Both the position numbers and the translations under genes were made by a program. The notes under the pieces were generated by a model. It did no database searches and was not told where the DNA came from. It was given only the letters and a program-made list of their open reading frames with translations. Positions 1 through 12,179 of a stretch of DNA of 64,000 bases are shown here, one piece after another (within the stretch, counting starts at the first letter, position 1; each line of letters begins with the position of its first letter). The stretch is from Balaenoptera acutorostrata (taxonomy: Eukaryota > Chordata > Mammalia > Artiodactyla > Balaenopteridae), in contig NC_080067.1 of NCBI RefSeq assembly GCF_949987535.1, positions 7,316,001 through 7,380,000 of the forward strand, given 5' to 3'.

Positions 1-859
1 TCTTGGACAGCTGAAATGTCTGCACAATTTGTTATCAAGTCTGAAAACTGTTTCTTAATAAATTATCCTGAAACCTTTTTAAGAGTTTATCATTGAAGGA
101 TGAACATCTAGATTTATTTCTTTTATGAGTTATTAATTTTACAGGTTGGGATGTTAAAACTGAGGACTACCTTGCCTGAGCCTGGTTTATGGATCCAAGT
201 CCTGATCAAACAGAGAACTGGACAGAGGTCCTTTACTGTGTGACTGATATTTTCTCTAAGCAGTGGCCTGAGAACTGTGTTTCCCCTCATATTTCAACAT
301 ATATTGCAAATAGAACAAAAATCAAATATGTAGTTGATCATCTGATCAGTTGATCAACTGAGAATCTTCATCATTCCTTTTCACTCTCAATACTTACATC
401 TCCCCTTACTTACCTTAAATTACATTGTCAATCGCTATAACCACTCCTTTGTCCTTTTATTTTACTGCCTGCCATATTCCCAATCTTGATTAAATACACA
501 GATGTTGCTACTGCCTTATGCAACTGAAAGTTGATGGAGAAAATCACTCAACCAGACTGACCAGGCCCAACTTAAATTCCTTCCACTAGTGCCCTTAATG
601 AAGTCCACTAATAATGACTCATGTCCATAGTTCATCCACTCCTCTACTTTCCCAGACAACTACTTCATGCCTTCTGTTCTCTCTTCAATTTGTACCACCT
701 CCTGCCCCATCCTCATTCTTAGCTGAATGAAAAAATAGAAGGAATCAGAAGAGAACTTCCATGAACTGCTTCCACCACATTTATCCACCTGTCGGCATCT
801 GCATTCATAAACCCTGCGTTTCCCAGATGAATTGTCCAAATTCTATCAGTGGCCAACCC
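1..859. other. Unannotated sequence, no gene seen
   Basis: No convincing open frame, splice structure or repeat is recognisable. The pyrimidine-rich part after about 480 could be the degraded 5' continuation of the L2 remnant that follows. Confidence 0.5.
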
Positions 860-1312
860 CTACACTTGTATACTACATTCACTCCCCCTAAAATGATACT
901 TCTCCAGCAATCTTTCCCCCTCTTTCCTGCATCTACTTTTCTCTCTACTTGGTTATTTCTATCAGCATACATACTTGCTATGATAACTCCCATTTTCATA
1001 TTTTTCTCCCACCCTAAAAATATAATCTATTTGTCCTCATATTCTTCTCCAGCTACAACCCTATATCTCTTGTCCCTTTAAGCAAAATTCCTGAAAATGC
1101 TTGTCCATACTTGGTGTCCCCCAGTTCTCTCATTTTCTTTTAGAGCACTCCTATCAGGCCATCATTTCAATCATGCCACCAAAATTTATTTTTGACCTCC
1201 CCATTGATAAATCCAAAGACTAATTTGCTCTTATCTTCTTATTTGAACTATAAGCAGCATTGCAGACTGTCTATCCCTCCTTTCTTCTAGAAACTATTCC
1301 TTCACTTGACCT
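860..1312 (+). mobile_element. L2 (CR1-superfamily) LINE remnant, RT region
   Basis: The C/T-rich sequence aligns by eye with the L2 ORF2 reverse-transcriptase stretch, including the leucine-rich segment before the first catalytic block and the region around the aspartate motif (about 1200-1310). It is heavily mutated, with no usable reading frame. A pure A-run at 1313-1324 separates it from L1-like sequence. L2 stopped moving early in mammalian history, so this is among the oldest layers. Subfamily not assigned. Confidence 0.55.
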
Positions 1313-1348
1313 AAAAAAAAAAAATCATATTTTCTGGTTCTACTCTTA

Positions 1349-2130
1349 TATCCCAGGAGTGCAAGGATAGTTCAATAAGTGCATTATAAGATCACTATTT
1401 TCTATTATTTATTATTTCCATTATTTTCTATTATCTCAAAACTTCTAGGCAAGACAATAAAATGTAATAAAGAAATAAGAGGTAAAAACACCTAAATGCA
1501 GAAAACAAAATTATTATAACAAATAGAGGATTATCTACCTAAAATTTTAATTACCCAGAAATAACTTTAACACAAAACATGTAGTTCCTAAGTGAAGAGA
1601 ACCACAAACTGCTAGTGAGAAATATGAAAGATGGCAAAATCAGAAGACATAATTGCAGAAGCTTAAATAGGAAGTGCATAGCTTACAGAAAGGTTGGAGA
1701 TGGCTTCTGAAGCCTTTAGTTACAGAACTAGATACTGTGGTCCTGGATTAGAAACCTAAGTATCATAGAGATGTCAGTCTTAACAGATTAATCTACATGC
1801 TTAATAAAATTCCATCCAAAATCTCAGTAAGACATTTTCTACAAAGTGTTAACACCATTCTCAAGTTTACCAAAAAGCTGTGACAAGCAAGACAAGAGAG
1901 GATCAGTGGAAGAACTGAGGAAATTTAAATAAAGTCTGAAGTTCAGTTAATAATGTACCAGTGTTAATTTCTTAGTTCCAATAATTGTCCTATGGTTATG
2001 AAAGATGTTAATATTGAGGGAACTTGAGTGAAGAACATCAGGGAACTCTCTGTATTTTCTTTGTAAATCTTCTGTAAATCTAAACTTATTTCAAAATAAA
2101 AAGTATAAATAAATAATTAAAATAAAGAGT
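1349..2130 (+). mobile_element. Ancient L1M remnant with 3' end
   Basis: Near 1349-1380 there is a decayed copy of the L1 ORF2 RT stretch (the 'pro-gly-met-gln-gly-phe' segment of the family). From about 1940 the sequence matches the conserved L1M 3' end: a 'ggttatg...gatgttaa' block, then 'ctgtaaatct', then an A/T-rich tail at 2088-2130. Frames are broken. The CHR SINE at 2169 sits just behind this tail. Confidence 0.6.
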
Positions 2131-2168
2131 AGGGAACTTTCCAAACAGATATCAAACATACAGTAAAG

Positions 2169-2506
2169 GGACTTCCCTGGTGGCACAGTGGTTAAGAATC
2201 CTCCTGCCAATGCAGGGGACATGGGTTTGAGCCCTGGGCCAGGAAGGTCCTACATGCTGCAGAGCAACTAAGCCCGTGTGCCACAACTACTGAGCCTGCA
2301 CTCTAGAGCCCGTGAGCCACAGCTACTGAAGCCCATGTGCCTAGAGCTCATGCTCTGCAACAAGAGAAGCCACCACAATGAGAAGCCCATGCACCGCAAT
2401 GAAGAGTAGCCCCTGCTCGCCACAACTAGAGAAAGCCTGCATGCAACAATGAAGATCCAATGCTGCCAAAAATAAATAAATAAAATAAAATAAATTTTTT
2501 TTACAA
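2169..2506 (+). mobile_element. CHR-2-type SINE, full length
   Basis: It begins with the tRNA-derived head ('ggacttccctggtggc') with A and B box regions, followed by the body typical of cetacean CHR SINEs and an A-rich (AAATA)n tail. A 15 bp target-site duplication, aaacatacagtaaag, lies at 2154-2168 and again (one mismatch) at 2507-2521, so both ends are exact. Confidence 0.9.
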
Positions 2507-2521
2507 AAACATATAGTAAAG

Positions 2522-3780
2522 CCACAATCATCCAAACAGTAGGGACAAAACACTAGTAGTAGATGAAGAAATTAAACAGAATGAAAGAGATGAATTTGGT
2601 ATCACAATCACTGAAGAAGAATTATTCACCAAATGGAGTTAATCAGTAAGTTAATTATGTGGGTGATGAGAAATCAAGTTTAGATTCTTATCTAAAGCAA
2701 TAAAGCAAAATAAATTCTAACTGGAGTATACAATTAAATATTTAAAATAAACCATTTTGGGGAATTCCCTGGCAGTCCAGTGGTTAAGACTCTGAGGGTC
2801 CTTTCACTGCCAAGGGCCCTAATTCAATCCCTGGTCAGGGAACTAAGATCCCACACGTTGTGTGGCACAGCCAATAAATAAATAAATAAACAAACAACTC
2901 TAAAGAAAATTTTTTTTTAAATAAAATAAACCATTTTCTTCCAAAACCAAACAAGAATATAAGTAAATACTTCTCTTATCACAGGATAGAAGAGGAACTT
3001 CTAAACATAAAAACCATGGACCAAACTATAAAGAACTATTAAAAAAAAACTTTGGAGAAAATTTTGGAAATTCTGTCTGAAAACTCCAAAATAATTGAAA
3101 GGTTAAAAGAACATCAGGAAAGTTATTTGCCACAAATATAAGAGATAAGAGGTTAAGACCTTTCTTCATTGATTTAATCAGGATAGAAAAAGTAATAAGA
3201 AATCATTAATACTCTAACAGGAACCAGGGCAAAGAACATGAACCAACAATCCCAAGAGAAATAAGATTGGCTAATGAATACACTTTGAAATTCAACCTTT
3301 CTAGTGGCCAAAAAGTAAAAGGTTAATGACATAAGTTTTTTGACGTTATATTAGCAAATATTCAAACAGGTAGTAATAACCAGTACTGACAAGAATCTTT
3401 TGGAATAGACTCCACTATTGGCACCATTGATGACCATGTAAATTATGCAAGCTTCCTGGAAAGAGATTTGGCAATGTAATAAACGAGGCTGTAGAATGGT
3501 CATTTCCTTTTGTCAAATATATTGGTGAAGATTTACATACCTGTCAAATTGTTGTTAATAATAGCAAAAAGAATGGAACTAGAAGGAAATACATGAAAAA
3601 TGAACAGTGTTTATTGCTCAGTGGTGACATTATGGGTAAATTTTACTTTCCTTTTAGTTCTTTACATTTCCTAATCTCTCTGGTAGCATCTATTATATAA
3701 TTTTTTATTTCCTTTGTGTTTTTCTCTGTTCTCTAAAGTTTCTATAATTTTTCTTATAATTAGGAGAGAAATGCAAGTTT
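2522..3780 (+). mobile_element. Ancient L1M 3' region, interrupted by a SINE
   Basis: The A-rich sequence resembles the end of ORF2 and the 3' UTR of an old mammalian L1 in sense orientation. Recognisable pieces are the 'caacaatcccaagagaaataagattggctaatgaa' type region near 3245 and the stretch near 3390-3520. Many indels and stops are present. It is interrupted by the SINE at 2759-2922. Boundaries are approximate. Confidence 0.5.
2759..2922 (+). mobile_element. Short CHR-1-type SINE
   Basis: A single tRNA-Glu-derived unit ('gggaattccctggcagtcc...') with the 'ggtcagggaactaagatccca' region and a TAAA-rich tail; about half the length of CHR-2. The duplication aaaataaaccatttt at 2744-2758 and 2923-2937 is perfect. 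Confidence 0.88.
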
Positions 3781-3789
3781 TTACACAGA

Positions 3790-4790
3790 GGAAACTGAAT
3801 CTAATATACAGAGGAATATAAGAAATGCTTAAATACATCTAGATTTTTAAGTATTCAAAATATATAAGAAATTCTGATGCTGACTGATATTCTGATATTC
3901 CACAAAAGACAATAAAATAGACCTGCCATATTAAACCTGAGAATATATTAAAATAAGAGAACGTGCTGGGCTATCAGGCACGTCCTCATTTCAGAAGGAA
4001 ACCAATCAATTGTGTATCGTCTCTAAGTCTTCAGTTTCCTATTTCCCAGTCATAGACCCAAACCTCTGGTTGATAAATTCTGATTCTCCTTCTGGTTCCT
4101 CCATTATTTCCTGAGGCTGCTGGGGCACATGGTCTAGCGATTATTCTGGGCCTTAGGTGGCTGTGTCAGTTCCAGGATTACTGGAGATTCCAACTTGCTC
4201 CAGAGGATACCTAGTTCAGTGTGACTTTGTCCTCAAACATACACTAGAGGCCTGCACCATCATTCCCTGAAGGCTGGGGAATTGCTACTGGTTTTTCAGA
4301 AATAGGTGACAGTTTTCAGACTTTTTTTTTTTTTTTTTTTTTGGTGGGGTAGGAAGAGGCAAAGTTTCATGAAACAATACTTAGCTTTACTGTGGTAAAT
4401 ACTCTGATATTTTCCATTCTATTCTCTTCTATTCTGTTCTGCTTCTTTGTTTTTTAACCCACTAAATTGATTTCATGAGCTTCCAATGGGTTTTCATCCT
4501 AAGGGTAAAAAACACTGGACCAGAAAATATGGAGGTTGCTAGCTGACAAAAAAAAAAAAGCAAGCCAGCAACAAAACTGCTCAGAGTCAGGTGTTCAGAA
4601 ATGGAGCAAAGGACAAAGCTATGCAGAATGGAGTATTATTCAGTATTGACTCTTCTATGAAGAGCTTCTAGAAGTAGGGATTAAAAACAAAAAAAAGCAC
4701 AGATGGTTTTAGGTCCTATACAGACCTAACATTACATAACATTGAATATTAAAGTGAGGCAGCAATTCTCCTTTTTGTTCTCCAGTCCTC
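3790..4790. other. Unannotated sequence with a poly(T) run
   Basis: No gene or clear repeat recognised. A 22-base T run lies at 4321-4342, and small A-runs near 4548 and 4690 suggest old retroposon tails with no identifiable body. Confidence 0.4.
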
Positions 4791-4796
4791 CTCTGC

Positions 4797-5010
4797 TGTC
4801 TGCTGGGGGCTTGGTTCCAGGAGCCCCGCTGCGGATACCAAAATCCGCGGATGCTCAAGTCCCTTATATAAAATGGCAGAGTACAATCAACACAGTCCTA
4901 CGATGAATACAGTCCTACAATGAATACAGTCATACAATGAGCACAGTCCTACAATGAATACAGCCGGCTCTTGGTTTCCGAGGGTTTGGTATCCTGTGCG
5001 GGGCTGACTG
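4797..5010. mobile_element. MER2-type Tigger (Tc1/mariner-pogo) DNA transposon, non-autonomous
   Basis: Both ends carry the MER2 signature: the 'ggttccagga...ggataccaaaatccgcggatgctcaag' block at one end and '...ggggctgactg' followed by TA at the other. The first terminal bases are missing. The centre has been replaced or expanded by a short tandem repeat (4893-4960). Too short to encode a transposase. Confidence 0.75.
4893..4960 (+). repeat. 17-bp tandem repeat, four copies
   Basis: Four adjacent copies of a 17-mer of the form cagtcctacaatgaata, with two variant copies, inside the Tigger element. It fits local slippage expansion. Confidence 0.85.
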
Positions 5011-5096
5011 TATTTCATTCCTTCCGATTATCACATATAGAAAGCTACAGTTGTCAATTCTTGCCAGGGAAAGCTCTTTTTAGAAAGTATTTGTTT

Positions 5097-5338
5097 AGGG
5101 GAAAGGAGGAGGAGGATAAATTTGGAATTTGGGATTAACAGATACAGACTACTATATATAAAATAGATAAACAACAAGGACCTACTATATAGCACAGGGA
5201 ACTATATTCAATATCCTATAATAAACCATAGTAGAAAAGAATATGGAAAAGACTATATATATATAACTGAATCACTTTGCTGTACACTTGAAACATTGTA
5301 TATCAACTATACTTCAATAAAAAAATAAAAATTTTAAA
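5097..5338 (+). mobile_element. 5'-truncated L1 3' end
   Basis: This is the end of the 3' UTR of a cetartiodactyl L1 ('tatagcacagggaactatattcaatatcc', then 'taactgaatcactttgctgtac', then 'caataaaa'). The target duplication aaagtatttgttt occurs at 5084-5096 and 5339-5351. No coding sequence is included. Confidence 0.88.
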
Positions 5339-5395
5339 AAAGTATTTGTTTTTTCAATTGATCAAATAAGCACGTGGAACAATGATGAAAATAAT

Positions 5396-5632
5396 TGCAA
5401 ATATTTATATAGCTTATCTATGTGCCAGGCACGGTTCTAAATACTTTTCACATGCTTTATTTCACCTGCATTACAATTCTATGAGGTAAATACAATTCAT
5501 ATCTCCATTCTACAGGTTAGAAAACTAAGACAGAAAGAAATTAACTTGCTCAAGATCACACAGCTGGTAAGTGGCAAAGCAAGAATTAGAACCCAGACAA
5601 GCTAACCTGTGCTCTTAACTGCTATTCTATGA
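5396..5632 (-). mobile_element. MIR SINE
   Basis: The reverse complement of MIR: 'tgtgccaggcacggttctaaatac', 'gaggtaaatac', 'ctcaagatcacacagctggtaagtggcaaagc', 'gaacccagac' and 'gtgctcttaact' occur in the family order. Ancient mammal-wide SINE; no target duplication is visible. Confidence 0.85.
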
Positions 5633-5788
5633 TTGAAAGGCTCCAAAAGGACACACAGTGAAAAGTAAGTCTCCCTTCTGTTCTGCTCCAGCCATCTCCC
5701 CGCCAACCACAAGATACAACTACTGTCATTATTTTTTTGTAAACCCTTCCAGAGATTTCTATACATGTCATAAACAAATATATAAGAA

Positions 5789-6095
5789 TGGGACTTCCCT
5801 GATGGTGCAGCAGTTAAGAATTTGCCTGTCAATGCAGGGGACATGGGTTCGATCCCTGGTCAGGGAAGATCCCATATGTCACGGAGCAACGAAGCCCGCG
5901 AGCCACAACTACTGAGCCCACGTGCTGCAACTACTGAACCCGGCACTTATAGAGGCCATGCTCCACAACAAGAGAAGCCACCGCAATGAGAAGCCCGTGC
6001 ACCGCAATGAAGAGTAGCCCCTGCTCACCGCAACTAGAGAAAGCCTGCACGCAGCAACGAAAACCCACCACAACCACACACACACACACACAAAA
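5789..6095 (+). mobile_element. CHR-2-type SINE
   Basis: Full-length tRNA-derived head and body in sense orientation, ending in a CA-rich tail (6078-6092) in place of the usual TAAA repeats. The tail is a small (CA)n microsatellite. Confidence 0.85.
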
Positions 6096-6217
6096 ATCAA
6101 CTGTGAAAAAGTTGTAACATTTAAACATGCATTCCAAGTTTGGGTAGGGGAGGAAGGAGAAGCAGAAACAAATAAATGAAGACGGCATGGAATAAGTGTA
6201 AAATATTGTGGTTATAA

Positions 6218-6218
<1 letters not shown>

Positions 6219-6249
<31 letters not shown>

Positions 6250-6270
6250 ATATATATATATATATATATT
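6219..6270. repeat. (TA)n / (TATG)n microsatellite
   Basis: Two (TA)n tracts separated by TATG repeats. Likely length-variable. Confidence 0.9.
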
Positions 6271-6289
6271 AGAACCGATGTGCATGGGT

Positions 6290-6600
6290 GTAAATTACCA
6301 ATGAATCTTTTTTCACATCATAATCTACACAGAAATCTTTCACAGCATTTTAATAGCTGCATTATATTCTATTGTAGGATGCACCATAACTTTTCATTAA
6401 TCACTATCAATGAGCATTTATTTTATTCTAATCTTTTGCTAGGTCAAACAATGCTTCAGTAAGTAACCTGGAACATAAGTCATTGGCTCAGCATAAACAG
6501 ATCTCTAATATAGACTCACAGAAGTACATATATTTGCTGGGCAAAGGGATACAGGATTTTTTTACACTTATATTAACAGAGAATATGCCTGAGAATGAGA
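6290..6600 (-). mobile_element. Possible antisense old LINE fragment
   Basis: The stretch 'gctgcattatattctattgtaggatgcaccataac' followed by 'caaacaatgcttcagtaagtaacc' resembles antisense ORF2 C-terminal sequence of old L1/HAL1 elements. Strongly diverged, with uncertain boundaries. Confidence 0.35.
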
Positions 6601-8460
6601 GCTTTCAACAAGCCACCGAAGTTAGCTAGACTTTAAGGACATTTCTTTTGTTTCCACTGTTTTTACTTTTAAGTAAAGTTAGCACGTATTTAGGACTAGT
6701 GACACTAGCTTTCCATTTATGAAAATGACATAAGCTTTCTTTAGTGAAAAAGTGAGTCAATTTTGAAAAGATTTATTGTATAAATATTGTGTGGTACATG
6801 GAGGTGGTCCTTGGACCACGTATAACAGGGACCAAAAAGGGCCAAAAAAAAGAAAGTGTTCATTTTTAAACACATACAGATTCACTTCTATAGTTTTAAT
6901 ATTTTTTAACATTTCCATGACAGTAAGAACAGTGTCTCCAGTCTGAATGGGTACCTCACCTGGTTCACAGTTATTCTTTACAACTAGTTTGGTAACTTCA
7001 GCCTTATTCCAACTGACGGCCCCTCAGATGCCCGTGCGTGGTGATTTCACTCCCACCCATGGATTATACTGACCTCTTTATTCCACCTCATGCCAACTCT
7101 TTTGTTTTCCTTCCCCTCAATACCTAGTAAAGGGTACTCAGTAAATGTTGACAACCTGATGTTGTTTTTTCAAGTTTTCTGCAACTGGTTGCATGATTGA
7201 ACTCTACCCATTTTGTTTCATAGATTTTTAGAGACATTGCTGGGCCTATAATTTGTCTGCCACTTTCAGTTTGCCAAAATGCTCTTGAGTTCAACTGTGT
7301 TGCCGTATCTAACATATCTTTTGTGTGTTTAAGATGTCCTTCGTATCCAATGTCCTCCGTTTCTCCCATAGCTATTCTGAATAATAATATATACACCATT
7401 GCACAAAGCATGCCCACCACGTTGGATGTGGTCTTGCCCTCTGGACCCACTGAAGTTCTAGATAAAAAGTTTACTCACAGGAAAATTAAAACACATGCAA
7501 TACAGTTATTTCCCTTGATTCTTTCATAAGGTAGGCTCTTTAATGATTTCACAAATGTTCAGCTGTGAATTTCAAATTTCTTTGTACCTGGAATCTGTTT
7601 CCAAGTTATATTCCAGATTCTGTGTTCTGTTACTACATATTTCTATAGTAAATTGTTAGTCAGATCCACTTATAGAAACTTCTAATCTTTGTCCCAGAGA
7701 CTACTTTTTCAAACCCCAGGTTGAAAGCATTTAGTTATACAAACCACATGCTGTGAGTTTATAACCTCACTACTACCAAGTGGCCTTTGTTTCCTTTTTA
7801 TGTTCCCATAAAGACTAAAGTTTAAAAGTTTGTAGGAGGCCAGAACTGTTCACATTATTTGAAGTGAAAAGTGCCACTGCTAATTGTTGATTTCAATCCG
7901 CAAGTTATTTTTTAATAGCATCTCTATTCTCATTCAGATTTTATATTGGAAACATTACATTTTCACCATTAGACAAAAATAAAATATTGGTGGAATTATT
8001 AACCTCATGTTAACAATTCCAACCCTCAGGGTCTACAACTTACCTAAGAGATATAAACTACAAAATCTCCAGAGAAAGAGATTCTCAAAATTATCACATA
8101 ATTTCATTTCAGTGTGTCACATCAGGTTCCAATTTCATTCCAGATATCTCCTAATGCAATCTAAGTGCATGTCAATTTTTTCTTTTCAATCACTGCAAAT
8201 AAATAGAAGTGTCCTTTTAGTGATTCTTCAAATCCTCTTCGATATCATTTAAAATACTAGGACACATATCAGGCTTTCTTTTCCTTGTTAAATAATACAT
8301 ACCCCACTGAGAGTGTTTTCCAATAGCACGTCCGTTCTTTACCTTGCGTCTATTATTGTTTATTGAGTGCTTATTGAGGGAATCGGTTAAGATCAGATTC
8401 CTCCCATTGTACTTCTTAGAACAGATCTGGGACTGTCAGGGTCACTCCTTTTGTAACAGT
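6601..8460. other. Unannotated sequence
   Basis: Non-repetitive by eye. The longest open frame (7450-7124, minus) has no recognisable motif or codon signature and no splice or promoter context, so I do not call it a gene. Confidence 0.4.
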
Positions 8461-8464
8461 AATT

Positions 8465-8690
8465 GCAGTCACCACTTACTGAGCATTTGCTGTGTGTCTG
8501 GTGCTGTTGTATACATGGAAACATAGACCCTTTTCTATAAACATTGCAATGACCCCATGATGTAAATGACATTATTGTCTCCAGGTGTGGATAAGGAAAC
8601 TGAGGGTTGGAAAAGTGAAGTGTTTTCCCAACATACCTTGTATGAAGCAGAACTGAGATTCATGCCCAGAGCTGTCAGGCAAACGTTTAA
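8465..8690 (-). mobile_element. MIR SINE
   Basis: Antisense MIR: 'cttactgagcatttgctgtgtgtctggtgctg', then 'aaggaaactgagggttggaaaagtgaag', then the diverged 'acagag...agctgtcaggc' end. Degraded. Confidence 0.65.
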
Positions 8691-9829
8691 AAGGCCATGC
8701 TTAGCTACTGCCAAGCTAATTAAGTTGGGTCTTGTGTTTAATTTGTATTTGATCTCACAGGAGGTGAGAAAAAAACTTTATTCCAAGGTCACATGTTGCA
8801 AAATTAATATTTATCTATCAGCAACCTCTAGGTAGACATTATTGATTTAAAAAGAGATCATTGCTTTTGATAAACAATTTATCCCTTAACGCTAGAAATA
8901 ACTAGAATGTATCTTACTAACAATTGGCCAGTATCTTCCACTTTTATCCTGTCAATTTATTCTTCATTTAATTCTATTGCTTGCTGATTCATTTTCAGTT
9001 TGTGCTTCACTGTGACCTCTATATTCTTCTCTTTTTGCACTCTTAAGTCTGCATCAGGCATTCATGGTGCAGTAATGCAGAATTTCATTCCAAATAGAGA
9101 TAGATTTTCACACGTATTATGACTATGTGTCTGCCTTTCTCTGTAACACATCGGTATTAGCTGTATATAAAATTCTTTTTATGAAACAAAAAATTGTTTC
9201 ATCCAGAACTACATCATCTACAATTTTAAAACTTTGAGGTACCATTTTATATTTGCAGAGTATCTTAATTGTTTTGAGTGGCTTTTCAAAACCAAACACT
9301 ATAGCACAGGATGATATTTTTTGACAAGGGGCACCTGGAGTTAGAGGCAGACCTGGCACTGAAACTCTGTGCTATTAAATCACAACTCCTCCATCTGCTC
9401 CTTAATCCACCCAGTAGCACAGATGCTCAAAGGTCTAAATAAACAGGAGAGGCAGATCGTCATCAATGGGGTAAATTTCTCACTTATCTTTCCTCTATGA
9501 ACATGGCACATTATCACTGCTTACTGTACTGTTAGTCATATAAAAACATATGCAGCTAAAATACAACTGCATTAATTTTAGAAAATACCTAGAAGTGAAA
9601 TGCATAGCAGAATATGAGGCTGGAACAAGATATTGGTTTGGCTAGCTAGTCTGTAGTGTAGAGATTGACAGATTTTTTTTTTTTTCAAATTCCTTACACA
9701 GATGTCATAAGAGGCTAGCAGGCATTGGCATAATTGGTTTCCTATGTTTTTCTTTTAATTCATTGCTTACATTTAACTACCAGAGTTTACATAAAAAGAC
9801 AGATTTGGAAAACAATCTAAAAAGAATAT
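8691..9829. other. Unannotated sequence
   Basis: Nothing recognisable beyond a T-run at 9671-9684. A minus open frame at 9359-9123 has no known motif. Confidence 0.35.
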
Positions 9830-9998
9830 ACATATTCTAAAAAGAATATATATATATGTATATCTATATCTATATCTATAAATATAAATATAGATAGATA
9901 GATAGATAGATATAACTGAATCACTTTGCTGTGCACCTGAAACTAGAACAACTTTTAAGTCAACTATATTTCAATAAAAATTAAAAAAAAAAAAAAAA
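9830..9998 (+). mobile_element. L1 3' tail with internal AT/GATA microsatellite
   Basis: A TATATC/GATA simple repeat (9848-9911) leads into 'taactgaatcactttgctgtgcacctgaaact...caataaaaatt', the terminal L1 3' UTR, and a 16-base A tail. Target duplication not identified. Confidence 0.75.
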
Positions 9999-11834
9999 GA
10001 AATCGAAGGCACCGTCAAAAAACCAACCAATCAACAAACAAACAGACTTGCAGCATCATTTCAATCATCAGGTCTGGTTACAGTGGGCACCACACCCCAC
10101 ATGGCTAATCTGTTGTCCCCACTGGACAGAGGCTGTACCTCCAGTTTACCACCATCTCCCTCACCTGCTTCACTGATTTATATTACTTGACTGATTTGTG
10201 TCGAAGATGAAATGTATGGCTTCGGAAGAACTTAATGGGCTCTGAAAGGTATCACAGGAAATTTGACTCAACACAGTGAAATATGGTGAGTCTGATGACA
10301 GATGGACTCTTTACAAAATCACAATAAAATCCATTATGCAAAATGTTTAGCCAGGGCCCACACTACGAGATGTATCTAAAAACATCATAATCCATGAAAG
10401 TCCTGTAAGGACCAGATTTGCCCAACCCAAGAAGTTTTTCCTCTTTAAAAGTGTCAAAAACAAGATAAATTACGAAATCATAGAGAACTTAGTTACTTAG
10501 CATGTCAATAAATATCACCTGTTTTTCCAGCAAGACCTGAAAATCCTTGACTAAACTTTTTAGCCTATGACTGAGCCATTTTAATACCTAAGGAAACTGC
10601 AAAATGCATCTACTCTTAACAGAGTCCCCTGGACAAAGGGTGACTGATGGAGTAAATACAGACCCCAATGCTGTGCCCAAGAAATTTTAAAAAAAGTCTC
10701 TAAATCTCATTGCAAACCAGATTATGTCCAGAGAGTTTCCACAAATGAGAAGTACAATATACTAAAAAGAAATTTCCAAAAAAGAAAAATGTTCTCATTT
10801 GTTTATTTTTATAGCATTTGTGAAATAAGAACTATTCATAAGAGATAACCTTCTGGAGTCTTCCATAAAAACAATCCTGTCTTAAACCTCAATGTAATGC
10901 AAAACTGTCAGGATGGAATCGAATTTGACCTAATTACAAGAGTGGCTTTTCATCATGTTGGCACTGATTAAGGGCTTAGTTCACATTTAGGGAATGCCCC
11001 TCCTTTAAATGGCATGTGCATTAATCCATCCTATGTTGCTGACAGGAAAGCTCAGTCGTAATGCATTGTCAGGTATTTTTATCTCATGCGAGAGCTTGCT
11101 CTCATGAGCAATTATAACCTAATTAAAGTCATTAACGTTTACTCTTCTGGGAAATACAGTTATTCATAGGTATCAGAATCTTTCATGCTTTTCTATCTAC
11201 TATACAATTTATATTTTGTTTCTCACTTCTGAGACTCTTCAGGAGTTATTTTCCTGTCACCCTAAAATAGAAATGTACCCTGTGGCAATGTTTTCGATAT
11301 AGCTATTTGCAGTTAAATTGAATAAAAAATGAATAATATGTTTATTAAAAGTATCAGGAGCGGAGATGCAACTTTTCTCATTATGTTGTATTATTGTTTC
11401 TGCTGAGATACAAAATATTAATAATTTTATAGCATAAATAGTAGATTAAGCTTTGAAAAGTCATAACATCTACTGGAACATATCTGGACTGGAAACTCCT
11501 TCACCCAGTGGCAATATCCTTTAAATCAAAGTAAAATATAAATAAGGTACAAACTTTTAAAATTTTATTTTCCTGGGAAGTGTTTTCTTTTTTAAAACTA
11601 GAATACATTTTTATACCGATATTATAATATTGCTATAAATATTATATAAATGCACTCTCCAATATACCTGCAGGGTCCTTTACCAAATAATATACATATT
11701 ATAAAAGTAAGAAAGATAAAGAAATCATTTTATACTATTTGCTTAGCATTGTTCATGCTACATACTCTATTTCAAAAGACAAATAAGCTTAAATATTAAT
11801 GGACAATAATGACTTATACAGCTTTTTTAAGGTT
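9999..11834. other. Unique sequence with a candidate conserved non-coding block
   Basis: No transposon is recognised. About 10,880-11,180 differs from its surroundings: balanced composition, no poly-A or poly-T runs, and several TAATTA/ATTA cores (for example near 11,110-11,140). See the separate entry. Confidence 0.4.
10880..11180. promoter_or_regulatory. Candidate conserved non-coding element (unproven)
   Basis: The block has moderate GC content, no low-complexity runs, no transposon signature and clustered homeodomain-like cores (cctaattaaag, gcaattataacc, attaacg). This is the texture of deeply conserved mammalian enhancers, but conservation cannot be seen from one sequence. The call is inference only. 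Confidence 0.25.
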
Positions 11835-12030
11835 TACCATACCAGACACTGGTTTAAAATCTTTGCATCGCCTCAGTAACTCCTCAAACCTTATTCATAT
11901 TATCCTCTTTTAACAGAAGGGGAAACTAAGGTCCAGAAAGGTTAAGTAATGTGCCAAGAGTCAACCAGCCAGTAAATGATGGGGCCAAGGTACAAACCCA
12001 CACAGTTTGACTCTAGTGCTCAACTTCTAC
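11835..12030 (-). mobile_element. MIR SINE, antisense
   Basis: Carries 'aaggggaaactaaggtccagaaaggttaagtaatgtgcc' and 'gactctagtgct' in MIR reverse-complement order. Confidence 0.75.
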
Positions 12031-12179
12031 TGGCTTTTCCTTGCTATTCTCTCTCTTAAATTTAGGGCTTCTCTCTTTTCAAAGTTGTGGTCATTCACGT
12101 GCTATCTACAAGTTTCGAACGCCCCTGCTACTCCTTCCCTGCTTCTGGGACAATATTGCAAGGTAGATTTTTTAAGTCT

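Noticed and set aside
761..1081. 106-codon open frame on the plus strand
   Set aside because: It lies largely in an L2-like remnant, has no known motif and is a chance frame in pyrimidine-rich sequence.
4893..4960. CRISPR-like short direct repeats
   Set aside because: The 17-mers are contiguous with no spacers and lie inside a mammalian DNA transposon; a CRISPR array is excluded.
7124..7450. 108-codon minus-strand open frame
   Set aside because: No domain, no promoter or splice context, and no recognisable family. A chance frame is more likely than a gene.
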